A DNA stretch of 62,444 bases from Micromonospora inaquosa (GCF_003857055.1 NZ_QGSZ01000214.1:1-62444); one strand, 5' to 3'. Shown: positions 52,162 to 60,078, counted from the first letter of the stretch. The notes: a model not told the origin generated them from the letters alone. Translations and numbers: made by a program.

Positions 52162-52180
52162 TCGATCTATTCGAGATCGA
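52162..52180. repeat. inverted repeat upstream of the operon promoter
   Basis: TCGATCT-ATTCG-AGATCGA has perfect 7-bp arms and lies just upstream of the -35 of the seven-gene operon. It could bind a second regulator or form part of the cupin gene's 3-prime region. Nothing else is seen between the cupin stop (52290) and this element. Confidence 0.45.
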
Positions 52181-52289
52181 CTCGGCTTCCTGAAAACCGG
52201 GCTGTCGACGGCCTTCGGACGCCCCGATCTCAGTGCAGCGAGTGAATCCGTCGACAGTCCAACCGGGACTCAGCGCGCGTCGCGGGCCG

Positions 52290-53009
52290 TCATCCGGCCG
52301 TCGGGTAGGTCTCGAGGAGGCCGCACATGCCCAACCGGCCGCGCTCGACCGGCTCGGCCACCGCGTACACCCCGGCCTCGCCCAGGTGTGCGGGATCCCC
52401 CCGCTCCAGGGCGTCCAACTGCCGGGCCGTGTCGGCGGCAGCGCGGCCGGCGCCGGCCTCCCACCGCTGTCGCCACCGCGCCAGCAACGGCTGACGCAGG
52501 GCGATCGCGGCGGCGTGGAACGCGGCCAGCGCCGCCGGCCCGCCGGCTCGTAGCGCCTGGAAGCCGCTCACCGCCAGATCCCGTCGGCGGTACGCGGCGT
52601 GCACGTCCGCGCCCGGCGCTCCCCCGTCGGGCAACGCCGCCGCCGCGGCGTACGCGGCCGGGTCGGCCAGCACCTCCGGCGGGAAGGTCAGCACGGCGTC
52701 GCCGGCCTCGGGCAGGCCGCTGTTCTGCATCAGCACCACGATGCGCAGCCCTCCCCGGCTGACCAGGCGATGCACGGTGCCCGGCTCGAACCAGACCACC
52801 GCCCCCGGCCGCAGCGGCGTCTCCCGGAAACCGGCGGTGGTAAGGGTCTGCACCGCGCCCTCGCCGTCGGTCACCACGTACCCCTCGGTGCAGCACAGGT
52901 GCACGTGTGGGGTGCCGCCGACCAGGCCGTCCGAGGCCACGCTGTCGTAGACGCGCAGCCGGGACACCCCGATCCCACCGGGTAGCGGGGCGGCGAAGCG
53001 ATCGGGCAT
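52290..53009 (-). CDS. cupin-domain protein
   Basis: This 239-residue protein has a cupin barrel in its first half: metal-binding GGTPHVHLCCTEGYVVTDGEG, then RPGAVVWFEPGTVHRLVSRGG with the second His. The second half is helical (LRQPLLARWRQRWEAG). The ATG at 53009 has a GGGAGG site 7 nt upstream. It is divergent from the LacI gene with an operator-like site between. It may isomerise or sense the substrate of the nearby operon; enzymatic role is unproven. Confidence 0.85.
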   Translation of the reverse strand: MPDRFAAPLPGGIGVSRLRVYDSVASDGLVGGTPHVHLCCTEGYVVTDGEGAVQTLTTAGFRETPLRPGAVVWFEPGTVHRLVSRGGLRIVVLMQNSGLPEAGDAVLTFPPEVLADPAAYAAAAALPDGGAPGADVHAAYRRRDLAVSGFQALRAGGPAALAAFHAAAIALRQPLLARWRQRWEAGAGRAAADTARQLDALERGDPAHLGEAGVYAVAEPVERGRLGMCGLLETYPTAG

Positions 53010-53027
53010 GGCCGGGCCTCCCTGCGG

Positions 53028-53039
53028 GAAAGGGCTTTC
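53028..53039. promoter_or_regulatory. LacI operator between cupin and LacI genes
   Basis: GAAAG-GG-CTTTC has perfect 5-bp arms and lies downstream of the cupin promoter's -10, suiting repression of the cupin gene and possibly autoregulation of the LacI gene. Confidence 0.6.
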
Positions 53040-53053
53040 TCTGCGGTACGGTG

Positions 53054-53083
53054 ACGCTAGCCGGCACGACGAAACGCCGTCAA
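53054..53083 (-). promoter_or_regulatory. promoter of the cupin gene
   Basis: On the minus strand TTGACG (53083-53078) and TAGCGT (53059-53054) are separated by 18 nt, with the operator-like site 14-26 bp beyond the -10. Confidence 0.6.
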
Positions 53084-53102
53084 CAGATCGAGGGGGCGGG
53101 CC

Positions 53103-54176
53103 ATGGCGACCCTGTCCGATGTGGCCCGCCGGGCGGGCGTCTCACCGGCCACCGCTTCCCGCGTCATCAACGGCAGCAGCAAACCGGTCACCGACGAGCT
53201 GCGCGAGCGGGTGCTCGCCGCCGTCGCCGAGTTGCAGTACGTGCCGAACGCGCACGCCCAACTGCTGGCCCGCTCGCACCGCAGCGCGGTCGGGGTGATC
53301 GTGCACGACGTCTCCGACCCGTACTTCGCCGAGATCACCCGGGGGCTGCAACGGGTCGCCACCGACCAGGGCCGGCTGCTGATGATCTGCAACAGCTACC
53401 GGGACCCGGACCGCGAGTTGGAATACGTGGAGCTGCTGCGCGGCCACCAGGTGGCGGCGCTGATCCTGGCCGGCTCGGGCTACCACGACGAGGCGTTCAC
53501 CCGGCAGCTCAACGAGAAGCTCGCCGCGTACGAGGCCACCGGCGGGCGGGTGGCGGTGATCGGCCGGCACGAGCACTCCGGCGACGCGGTGATGCCGGAC
53601 AACCGGGCCGGCGGCTACCTGGCCGGGCGGGAGCTGTGCGGTCTGGGGCACCGGGCGATCGGTGTGATCGCCGGTCCACGCATCCTGACCACCACTACCG
53701 ACCGGCTGGCCGGCCTCCGGCAGGCCCTCACCGAGCAGGGCCGCGAGCTGCCCGAACGGCGCATCCGGTACGCGGAGTTCGACCGGGACGGTGGCGCCGA
53801 GGCCACCGCCCGACTGCTCGACGCCGACCCGGAGCTGACCGCGGTCGTGGCGCTCAACGACTCGATGGCCATCGGCGCGCTCGCCACCCTGCGCGCCCGC
53901 GGGCTGGCGGTGCCGCAGCAGATCTCGGTGTTGGGTTTCGACGACATGCCGATCGCCCGGGACGTGACCCCCGCGTTGACCACCGTGCGACTACCCTTGG
54001 TCCACATGGGAGTGCGGGCCATGTCTCTGGTGCTCGGCGTCGGGGCCCCGACACCCCGGGTCGAGGTGCTGCCCGCCGAGTTGGTCCGCCGCGACACCGC
54101 CGGCCCCGTCCCACATTCCACCCGCGCCACCGCGGGTTCCGCGCCACGCGCACGGCGAGGTGGCACCGCGTCGTGA
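53103..54176 (+). CDS. LacI-family transcriptional repressor
   Basis: This 357-residue regulator has the LacI helix-turn-helix and hinge (TLSDVARRAGVSPATASRVINGSSKPVTDELRERVLAAVAELQYVPN, about 3-48). The periplasmic-binding-like sensor domain follows (SAVGVIVHDVSDPYFAEI, VVALNDSMAIGALATLRARG, SVLGFDDMPIARDVTPALTTVR). The ATG at 53103 has a GAGGGGG site. It most likely binds the GNAA-NNN-CTTTC sites at its own promoter region and at the seven-gene operon. Its stop overlaps the kinase-like gene by 4 nt. Confidence 0.93.
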   Translation: MATLSDVARRAGVSPATASRVINGSSKPVTDELRERVLAAVAELQYVPNAHAQLLARSHRSAVGVIVHDVSDPYFAEITRGLQRVATDQGRLLMICNSYRDPDRELEYVELLRGHQVAALILAGSGYHDEAFTRQLNEKLAAYEATGGRVAVIGRHEHSGDAVMPDNRAGGYLAGRELCGLGHRAIGVIAGPRILTTTTDRLAGLRQALTEQGRELPERRIRYAEFDRDGGAEATARLLDADPELTAVVALNDSMAIGALATLRARGLAVPQQISVLGFDDMPIARDVTPALTTVRLPLVHMGVRAMSLVLGVGAPTPRVEVLPAELVRRDTAGPVPHSTRATAGSAPRARRGGTAS

Positions 54177-55228
54177 CCGCCCTCAGCCCAACCCAACAGT
54201 CCCTCACCAGCGCCGATGTGGCATACCTGGTCGGTGCGTCGTTCGGGGCGCACACCCGGGTCCGCGACGCCGGTCCGCTGGCCGGCGGTGGGTACGCGAC
54301 GGTCTGGTGGGCGCTGCTCGACGACGGCCGTCGGGTGGTGTTGAAGCTGGCTCCGTCGGCCGAGACGCCGCTGCTGCGCTACGAGCGCGGGCTCTGCGCC
54401 GCCGAGGGGCGATATTTCCGGCTCGTCGCGGACCGGGCGCCGCAGGTGCCCGTCCCCGCGGTGCTGTGGCACGGCACCGACCCGGCGTACGGCGAGTGGT
54501 TGGTCACCGAGTTGCTGCCCGGCCGGTCGCTGTCCGACCTGGCCGAGGCCGATGGCGCGGTCGACGACGGTCCGGCGCGCTACGACCTGGGGGTGGCCCT
54601 CGCCACGTTGCACCAGGTGACCGGTGACCGGTTCGGTTACGACGGCGATCGGGCCGCCGGGCCGACCTGGCGGTCGGCGTTCACGGCGATGCTCGACGAA
54701 CTCCTGGCCGACGCGGCCGACTGGGACGTCCGACTGCCGGTGACCCCGGGCCGCCTGCACGACCTGGTGGGGCGGCACGCCGACGTGCTGGACGAGGTTC
54801 GCCGCCCGGCGCTGCTGCACTTCGACTGCTGGGACGGCAATGTGCTGGCGGCGCCCGACCGGGACGGCCGGTTGCGGCTCTGTGGCCTGGTGGACGGCGA
54901 GCGCTTCCTCTACGGCGATCCACTGCTGGACCTGGTCTCGCCGCGGCTCTTCCGGCGCGTCGAGGACGAACCGGAGCACCCCCTGCTGCGCGGTTACCGG
55001 GCCACCGCACCCCAGCCGTTGGTGCTGGACGCGTCGGCACGCCGCCGGCTCGGTTTCTACCGGTTGCACCTGTACCTGCTGATGACTGTGGAGATGCCCA
55101 GCCGTGGGATGACCGAGCAGAGCCATCCCCGGCGGTACGCCCAACTGACGGCCCTGCTCGACGAGGAGATCGCCGCGCTGGATGCGGCTGCGGATAACGG
55201 ATTGTCCGCGCCGCCACCCGGGGCCTAA
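54173..55228 (+). CDS. aminoglycoside-phosphotransferase-family kinase
   Basis: This 351-residue protein of the APH/choline-kinase fold starts at the GTG overlapping the LacI stop. It has a nucleotide-binding N-lobe (GGGYATVWWALLDDGRRVVLKLAP, with Lys), WLVTELLPGRSLSDL hinge, and the catalytic loop LLHFDCWDGNVLA (HxDxxxxN, Brenner motif). The metal motif LVDGERFLYGDP replaces the usual D-F/W-E. Co-translation with the repressor suggests it phosphorylates the operon's substrate or a product; antibiotic resistance is the alternative. Confidence 0.85.
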   Translation: MTALSPTQQSLTSADVAYLVGASFGAHTRVRDAGPLAGGGYATVWWALLDDGRRVVLKLAPSAETPLLRYERGLCAAEGRYFRLVADRAPQVPVPAVLWHGTDPAYGEWLVTELLPGRSLSDLAEADGAVDDGPARYDLGVALATLHQVTGDRFGYDGDRAAGPTWRSAFTAMLDELLADAADWDVRLPVTPGRLHDLVGRHADVLDEVRRPALLHFDCWDGNVLAAPDRDGRLRLCGLVDGERFLYGDPLLDLVSPRLFRRVEDEPEHPLLRGYRATAPQPLVLDASARRRLGFYRLHLYLLMTVEMPSRGMTEQSHPRRYAQLTALLDEEIAALDAAADNGLSAPPPGA

Positions 55229-55231
55229 CCT
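55226..55231 (+). promoter_or_regulatory. -10 box of a leaderless promoter (GNAT gene)
   Basis: TAACCT lies exactly 6 nt before the GTG at 55238, overlapping the previous stop codon, with no Shine-Dalgarno. Confidence 0.5.
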
Positions 55232-55237
55232 CCCCGA

Positions 55238-55723
55238 GTGCTGATTCGGGAGTTCGTCGACCAGGACTGGTCGCAGGTGTGGCCGATCATCCAGGAGGTG
55301 ATCCGGGCACAGGAGACGTTCACCTACGATCCCGCGATGACCGCCGAGCAGTCGTACGGCATGTGGGTGGGGGCCCCGCCGGGCCGGACCGTCGTCGCGG
55401 TCGACGGCGGGCGGGTCCTCGGCACCGCGAAGATGGGCACCAACCGCCCCGGGCCCGGCGCGCACGTGTCCACCGCGAGTTTCATGGTGGCCGCCGACGC
55501 GCGCGGGCGGGGCGTGGGCACCGCGCTGTGCCGCGACGCGCTGGCCTGGGCCCGCGCGCGGGGGTACGCCGGGATGCAGTTCAACGCCGTGGCGCAGAGC
55601 AACCGGTCGGCGGTGGAGTTGTACCAGCGCGAGGGCTTCGCGGTGGTCGGCACCGTGCCGGGCGCGTTCCGGCACCCCACCCTCGGCCGGGTCGGCCTGC
55701 ATGTGATGTACCAGGGGTTCTGA
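55238..55723 (+). CDS. GNAT N-acetyltransferase
   Basis: This 161-residue acetyltransferase has IREFVDQDWSQVWPIIQEVI at the start, the acetyl-CoA loop VAADARGRGVGTALCRDALAWARARGYAGMQFNAV and the end NRSAVELYQREGFAVVGTVPGAFRHP. The overall pattern resembles phosphinothricin-type and related small-molecule acetyltransferases. The substrate is not predictable. It follows the kinase gene by 9 nt but seems to have its own leaderless promoter. Confidence 0.9.
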   Translation: MLIREFVDQDWSQVWPIIQEVIRAQETFTYDPAMTAEQSYGMWVGAPPGRTVVAVDGGRVLGTAKMGTNRPGPGAHVSTASFMVAADARGRGVGTALCRDALAWARARGYAGMQFNAVAQSNRSAVELYQREGFAVVGTVPGAFRHPTLGRVGLHVMYQGF

Positions 55724-55726
55724 GCG

Positions 55727-55834
55727 GTGCCGGTGGTCAGCGCCCTCGGAGCTGTGCCGGTGGTCGGCGCCCTCGGAGCTGTGCCGGTGGTCGGCGCCCT
55801 CGGAGCTGTGCCGGTGGTCGGCGCCTTTGGAGCT
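55727..55834. repeat. four tandem 27-bp repeats
   Basis: Four units of 27 bp (55727-55753, 55754-55780, 55781-55807, 55808-55834) are nearly identical. Read from 55727 they spell the nonapeptide VPVVGALGA, with Ser in the first unit and Phe in the last. They start 4 nt after the GNAT stop. Short Pro-rich repeats (GGACCGTCGCCACC twice, about 55913-55938) follow. An open 80-codon frame runs through but has no ribosome site, so I treat this as a minisatellite instead of a gene. Confidence 0.9.
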
Positions 55835-55966
55835 GATGTCACAAACGAATCGGCTGCTGGCCGTGCCGCCCGAGCCGTCTCCACCGTCGGGTCTGCTCCC
55901 CTGGCCGGACCGTCGCCACCACCCGGACCGTCGCCACCGTGTGAATCGTTTACGACATCAGCTCCA
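55828..55966. repeat. inverted-repeat-bounded segment
   Basis: Arms at 55828-55847 and 55947-55966 match at 18 of 20 positions as inverted repeats, with a perfect 13-bp end (TGGAGCTGATGTC and its complement). They enclose about 100 bp without a gene. The left arm overlaps the last tandem repeat unit. This could be a palindromic intergenic repeat family, a tiny non-autonomous element, or a long-armed terminator between convergent genes. Confidence 0.7.
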
Positions 55967-55973
55967 TAGCGTC

Positions 55974-57257
55974 TCAACCACCGACGGTGCCTCCGGCCGG
56001 TGCCGGGCGCAGCCCGGGTTGTCCAGCGGCTGGCTCCCCACCGGCGCGGCGGATCGGGGTGAAGAGGCCACCGACCGCGACCAGCAGGCACCCCGTGCCC
56101 GCCGCGAGCGTGACCACCGCGGCACCGTGCCGGCCGGCGGCCCAGGTCAGCACCACAGCTCCGGCCGGACCGAGGGCGTAGTGCGTGCTCCAGAACGCCG
56201 ACGTGACCCGGCCCAGCAGGTGATCGGGGGTGATCTCCTGACGCAGCGACATCGAACAGATCCCACCGACGCTGAGACAGCACAGGTACACCGCGGTCAG
56301 CGCGGTGACCGCCGGCACTGTCGTGGCGACGCCGACACCCGCCACCGCGAAACCGCAGATCGCGTGCGCGCCGATCCAGGTGGCACCGAAGCCGCGGCGG
56401 CGACGCAGCGGGGCCACCAGCAGCGCACCGGCGACCGTGCCCAGCGCCGCCAGGCCGAGCACCGCGCCGACGGTGCCCTCCGAGCCGTCGAGATCGTGCG
56501 TGACGTGGTAGATCAGCACGTCGACGAAGCCGTAGGTGAGGAAGATGAAGACCGACAGCAGGACGGTCAGCGCCCGCAGCACGGGGTGCCGCCACAGGAA
56601 CCGCGCCCCGGCGAGGAACTCGGCCAGCGGGCGCTGCCGGGTCACCCCCTCGTCCACCTCGACGGGGCGCAGTCGGATCAGCCACAGCCCGGCCGCCGAG
56701 AGCGCGAAGCTGGCCGCGTTGACGGCGATGGCGGTCGCCGGGCCGAAGCGGGCCGCCACCACCCCGGCGAGCAGCGGCCCGAGGACGGCCGCCGCCGCGT
56801 ACGTCGCCTGCAACCGCCCGTTGGCCTCGGTGATCCGGTCGGAGTCGACCAGGTTGCGGACCGCGGTCACCGCGGCGACCTGGAAGACCATGCCGGCCGC
56901 CTCGCAGATCGGCAGCACAACGAAGAGCAGCCACACCTGCGGGCCGGCGAGCCACGCCAGTGGCACCAGGGCGTAGAGCACCAACCGGGTCAGATCCGCC
57001 ACGATCATCAGGGTGCGGCGGTCGTACCGGTCGACCAGCACCCCGCCGAAGATCCCGGCGACCACGGAGGCCGCACCCGCGACCGCGGTGAGCAGGCCCA
57101 TCTGCGCCACCGACCCGGTCGCCTGGAGCACCAGCAGCGGCACGGCCAGGTAGGCGAACGAGTCGCCGGCCGCCGAGAGCGACTGCGCGACCCAGTACGT
57201 GCCGAAGGTGCGATCCCGCCAGAGTGGAGCCCGACCGGAGGCAACGGATCGGCTCAT
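55974..57257 (-). CDS. MFS transporter, macrolide-efflux-like
   Basis: This 427-residue transporter has twelve hydrophobic segments in two halves. It has the MFS_3 pattern: RDRTFGTYWVAQSLSAAGDSFAYLAVPLLVLQATGSV, the loop VDRYDRRTLMIVADL between helices 2 and 3, and LRPVEVDEG central loop. Family members (MefA/MdfA-like, enterobactin exporter EntS-like) export macrolides, siderophores or unknown compounds. ATG lies 7 nt after TATCCT, so the mRNA may be leaderless. EntS-like siderophore export would fit the NIS gene 3.4 kb away, but that is speculation. Confidence 0.88.
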   Translation of the reverse strand: MSRSVASGRAPLWRDRTFGTYWVAQSLSAAGDSFAYLAVPLLVLQATGSVAQMGLLTAVAGAASVVAGIFGGVLVDRYDRRTLMIVADLTRLVLYALVPLAWLAGPQVWLLFVVLPICEAAGMVFQVAAVTAVRNLVDSDRITEANGRLQATYAAAAVLGPLLAGVVAARFGPATAIAVNAASFALSAAGLWLIRLRPVEVDEGVTRQRPLAEFLAGARFLWRHPVLRALTVLLSVFIFLTYGFVDVLIYHVTHDLDGSEGTVGAVLGLAALGTVAGALLVAPLRRRRGFGATWIGAHAICGFAVAGVGVATTVPAVTALTAVYLCCLSVGGICSMSLRQEITPDHLLGRVTSAFWSTHYALGPAGAVVLTWAAGRHGAAVVTLAAGTGCLLVAVGGLFTPIRRAGGEPAAGQPGLRPAPAGGTVGG

Positions 57258-57264
57258 CGCGCCA

Positions 57265-57270
57265 AGGATA
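57265..57270 (-). promoter_or_regulatory. -10 box of a leaderless promoter (MFS gene)
   Basis: TATCCT on the minus strand lies 7 nt before the ATG at 57257, one base more than in the other cases. Confidence 0.45.
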
Positions 57271-57336
57271 GTGAACGCGGCCGTCCGACGGTGGCCCTCG
57301 CGCGTGTCACATCGACCTGCCTCGGCCGCCTCACCG

Positions 57337-58242
57337 TCAACCGGTGCTGGTGAGGTCGGTCGTCGCCGCGAGGTCGGTGACCACGTCCAGGAGCCGGTGC
57401 AGCGCGGGTGCGGTGTTGCCCGCCAACCACACCATCTCGGTGTACGCGTAGGCGCCGACCAGCGGGACGAACACCACGCCGGTGCGGCGAAGGCTGGCCG
57501 CCGAGCCGGCGAGCCGGGTGACGCCGAGCCCGGCGGCGACGAGGCCGAGGAGGCTCTGCACGCCGGCCTCCTCCTGAACGATGTTCGGTGTGAAGCCCGC
57601 TTGCCGGAACTGCTCCTGGTAGGCGCGGTGCCAGGGTTCCCAGGAGCTGCGCGGCGTCATGACCCACGGTTCGTCAGCCAGGTCGGCGAGCGTCAACTCG
57701 GCGCGCCCGGCGAGCGGGTGGCCCTCGGGCAGCACCGCGCAGACCGGTTCGGTCGTCAGTCTCCTGGACGCCAGGCCGGGTACGAGCGGGGTCCGGGTGA
57801 AGGCGACGTCGAACTGCCCGCCGAGGACGCCCTGGACCAGGGGCGCGATGCTGGTGGACTCGGTGGCCAGGTGCAGCTCGGGGAGGTGGTGGCGGACGGC
57901 CCGGACCACCGGGGGCAGGAGGTGGTTGGCGACGGTGGTCAGGAAGGCGAGTCGGAGGGTGCCGACCTCGCCCCGCAGGGCCCGCGCCACGAGGGCGACG
58001 GCCTGCTCGGCGCGGTCCGTCACGGCGCGCGCCTCGGGCACGAACAGGGCGCCGATCTCGGTGAGGGTGGTGCCACGGCTGTCGCGGTCGAACAGCTTCA
58101 CCCCGACAACGCGTTCCAGGGCGGTGATCTGCTGCGACAACGACTGCTGGGCGATCATCAGGCGGGCGGCGGCCCGGGTGAAGCTCAGCTCCTCGGCGAG
58201 GACCAGGAAATACCGCAGTTGTCGCAGCTCAGGTGTGGCCAC
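57337..58242 (-). CDS. LysR-family transcriptional regulator
   Basis: This 301-residue regulator starts at the GTG at 58242, which opens the canonical LysR end ATPELRQLRYFLVLAEELSFTRAAARLMIAQQSLSQQITALERVVGVKLFDRDSRG (helix-turn-helix about 7-66). The substrate-binding domain begins at GEVGTLRLAFLTTVA. A longer upstream frame has no LysR similarity. TACAGT lies 8 nt upstream. It is divergent from the short-chain dehydrogenase and probably activates it. Confidence 0.92.
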   Translation of the reverse strand: MATPELRQLRYFLVLAEELSFTRAAARLMIAQQSLSQQITALERVVGVKLFDRDSRGTTLTEIGALFVPEARAVTDRAEQAVALVARALRGEVGTLRLAFLTTVANHLLPPVVRAVRHHLPELHLATESTSIAPLVQGVLGGQFDVAFTRTPLVPGLASRRLTTEPVCAVLPEGHPLAGRAELTLADLADEPWVMTPRSSWEPWHRAYQEQFRQAGFTPNIVQEEAGVQSLLGLVAAGLGVTRLAGSAASLRRTGVVFVPLVGAYAYTEMVWLAGNTAPALHRLLDVVTDLAATTDLTSTG

Positions 58243-58258
58243 AGGAACAGACTGTAGC

Positions 58259-58276
58259 CACGCCAGGAAAGGCGTG
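58259..58276. promoter_or_regulatory. candidate LysR binding site
   Basis: CACGCC-AGGAAA-GGCGTG is a perfect 6-bp-arm inverted repeat just upstream of the LysR start, between the divergent LysR and SDR genes. Confidence 0.45.
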
Positions 58277-58396
58277 TTGGCCGTCCGCGCAGACCTCCGC
58301 GCACGATCGGTGCAGTGTGCGGGGTCGGCAGACCGTACGGCTGTACGGCGAGTCGGCACCGCGACGTGAGGACACCCAACCAAAGGAAAATCGATC

Positions 58397-59335
58397 ATGA
58401 CTGAATCACCCATCACCACGCCGTTCAACGCCCGGTCCACCGCCGCCGACGTCGTGGCCGGTGTGGACCTGAGCGGGCAGCGCGCCATCGTCACCGGCGC
58501 CTCCTCGGGCATCGGCGTCGAGACCGCCCGGGCGCTCGCCGGGGCGGGTGCCGAGGTGACCCTTGCGGTACGGGACGTGCGGGCCGGAGAACGGGCCGCG
58601 CGGGAGATCGGCACCGGGGCCGCGAACCAGCTGATCCGGGTCGCGCCGTTGGATCTGTCCGACCAGCGGTCGGTCGCCGCCTTCGTCGCCGCCTGGGATG
58701 GGCCGCTGCACATTCTGGTCAACAACGCCGGGGTTTCGGCGACCCCCGAGATGCGGACCGCGGAGGGTTGGGAGTTGCAGTTCGCCACCAACCACCTCGG
58801 CCACTTCGCACTCGCCACCGGGCTGCACCGGGCCCTCGCCGGGGCAGGTCGGGCCCGGGTGGTGTCGCTGAGTTCCATCGCACACGTTCAGGCCCCGATG
58901 GTCTTCAAGGACGTCAACTTCCGGGAACGCCCCTATGACCGTCTCCTCGCCTACGGTGAGTCGAAGACCGCCACCGCGCTGTTCGCTGTCGAGGCGAACC
59001 GGCGCTGGGCCGACGACGGCATCACCGTCAACACGGCAAACCCGGGCGCGGTCGCCACGAACCTGGGACGGCACCTCACCGAGGAGGACTACGCGAACCT
59101 TCCGGCGTACGACTTCAAGACCCCGCAGCAGGGGGCCGCGACCTCCGTGCTGCTTGCCGCCGGGCCACAGCTGGAGGGTGTCGGCGGCCGGTATTTCGAG
59201 GACTGCGAGCAGGCGGTGCGCCACAGCCCGGAGACGCCGCTACGAGGCGTCGCCGAGCACGCGACCGATCCGGTGGCGGCGGCCCGGCTGTGGCAGCTCT
59301 CGCTGGACCTGCTCGCCGACGCCCAGCAGGCCTGA
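58397..59335 (+). CDS. short-chain dehydrogenase/reductase
   Basis: This 312-residue SDR has the cofactor motif IVTGASSGIGVETARAL, the NNAGVSATPEMRT strand, Ser in RVVSLSSIAHVQ and the catalytic YGESK (Tyr and Lys), as in the retinol-dehydrogenase/WWOX-like branch. The ATG has an AAAGGAAA site. It is divergent from a LysR regulator and followed by a perfect terminator hairpin, so it is a single-gene unit. The substrate is unknown. Confidence 0.9.
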   Translation: MTESPITTPFNARSTAADVVAGVDLSGQRAIVTGASSGIGVETARALAGAGAEVTLAVRDVRAGERAAREIGTGAANQLIRVAPLDLSDQRSVAAFVAAWDGPLHILVNNAGVSATPEMRTAEGWELQFATNHLGHFALATGLHRALAGAGRARVVSLSSIAHVQAPMVFKDVNFRERPYDRLLAYGESKTATALFAVEANRRWADDGITVNTANPGAVATNLGRHLTEEDYANLPAYDFKTPQQGAATSVLLAAGPQLEGVGGRYFEDCEQAVRHSPETPLRGVAEHATDPVAAARLWQLSLDLLADAQQA

Positions 59336-59338
59336 ATA

Positions 59339-59378
59339 TCCGGAAACGGTCGCGGGATCCCCCGCGACCGTTTCCGGA
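59339..59378. terminator. perfect 18-bp bidirectional terminator hairpin
   Basis: Arms 59339-59356 and 59361-59378 are perfectly complementary with a 4-nt ATCC loop, between the convergent SDR and FMN-reductase genes. Confidence 0.85.
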
Positions 59379-59390
59379 CGAGCGAAAGGC

Positions 59391-59951
59391 TCAGCCCTTG
59401 CGCAGCGGGGCGAGCGCCGCGCTCCAGGCGACCACCTGGTCGAGCGTGGTGGTCAGCGCGTCCTGGTGGAACTGGTTGGGCTTGAAGACGCTGAAGTTCT
59501 CGAAGTCGGTGAAGAGCGACAGCGCGACCTGCGAGCGCACGTCGGCCATCTGCAGCTCGCCGGAGATCAGACGCAGGTGCTCCACGGCGCGCGTTCCGCC
59601 GACCGAGCCGTAGCTGACGAAGCCGACGGCCTTGTTGTTCCACTCGGCGTAGAGGAAGTCGATCGCGTTCTTCAGCGCGCCCGAGGTCGAGTGGTTGTAC
59701 TCGGGGGTGACGATGATGAACCCGTCGAACGATGCGATCGTCTCGGCCCACCGCTTGGTGTGCGGCTGGGTGTACTGGCCCATCGCGGGCGGGTACGCCT
59801 CGTCGAGGTGCGGCAGCTGGTAGTCGAGCAGGTCGACCAGCTCGTACTCCGCGTCGGAGCGCTGCTTGGCGATCTCGAGCACCCAGCGGGCGACAGCCTC
59901 GCCGTTACGCCCCGGGCGGGTGCTGCCGAGGATGATCCCGATCCTGGTCAT
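59391..59951 (-). CDS. NADPH-dependent FMN reductase
   Basis: This 186-residue flavodoxin-fold enzyme has the FMN-phosphate loop IILGSTRPGRNGEAVARWV, the flavin-binding TPEYNHSTSGALKNAIDFLY and FVSYGSVGGTRAVEHLR. It matches chromate/quinone/azo reductases of the NADPH_FMN_red family. Divergently encoded MarR and two MarR-like boxes suggest induction by quinones or other electrophiles. ATG start with a moderate AAAGGCG site. Confidence 0.92.
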   Translation of the reverse strand: MTRIGIILGSTRPGRNGEAVARWVLEIAKQRSDAEYELVDLLDYQLPHLDEAYPPAMGQYTQPHTKRWAETIASFDGFIIVTPEYNHSTSGALKNAIDFLYAEWNNKAVGFVSYGSVGGTRAVEHLRLISGELQMADVRSQVALSLFTDFENFSVFKPNQFHQDALTTTLDQVVAWSAALAPLRKG

Positions 59952-60000
59952 GTGTGGCGCCTTTCAGAGGTGCTTGCCGGACGACCGGAACGCTAACCGG

Positions 60001-60022
60001 TGCTTGATTGGTCAAGCAAGTA
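60001..60022. promoter_or_regulatory. MarR box 1
   Basis: TGCTTGA-TTGG-TCAAGCA is a perfect 7-bp-arm inverted repeat 50 bp upstream of the FMN-reductase start. Its GGTCAAGCAAGTA end recurs at 60066. Confidence 0.65.
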
Positions 60023-60065
60023 CCTGCCCCGTGGGCGTGGTCACACGGAGGGTAAGCATTTGCTC

Positions 60066-60078
60066 GGTCAAACAAGTA
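60066..60078. promoter_or_regulatory. MarR box 2
   Basis: GGTCAAACAAGTA repeats the right part of box 1 at 12 of 13 positions, 56 bp away, and overlaps the -10 of the MarR gene. TTTG-N6-CAAA forms the weaker inverted repeat here. Confidence 0.6.

Noticed and set aside
52049..52289. TPP or FMN riboswitch ahead of the NMT1-type transporter
   Set aside because: The leader is only about 70 nt and lacks conserved riboswitch core elements. The region is instead explained by a promoter with LacI-type sites.
55727..55969. 80-codon frame through the 27-bp repeats as a real gene
   Set aside because: It begins 4 nt after a stop without ribosome site or -10 hexamer and consists of repeat-derived and Pro-rich sequence, so it is better treated as a repeat tract.
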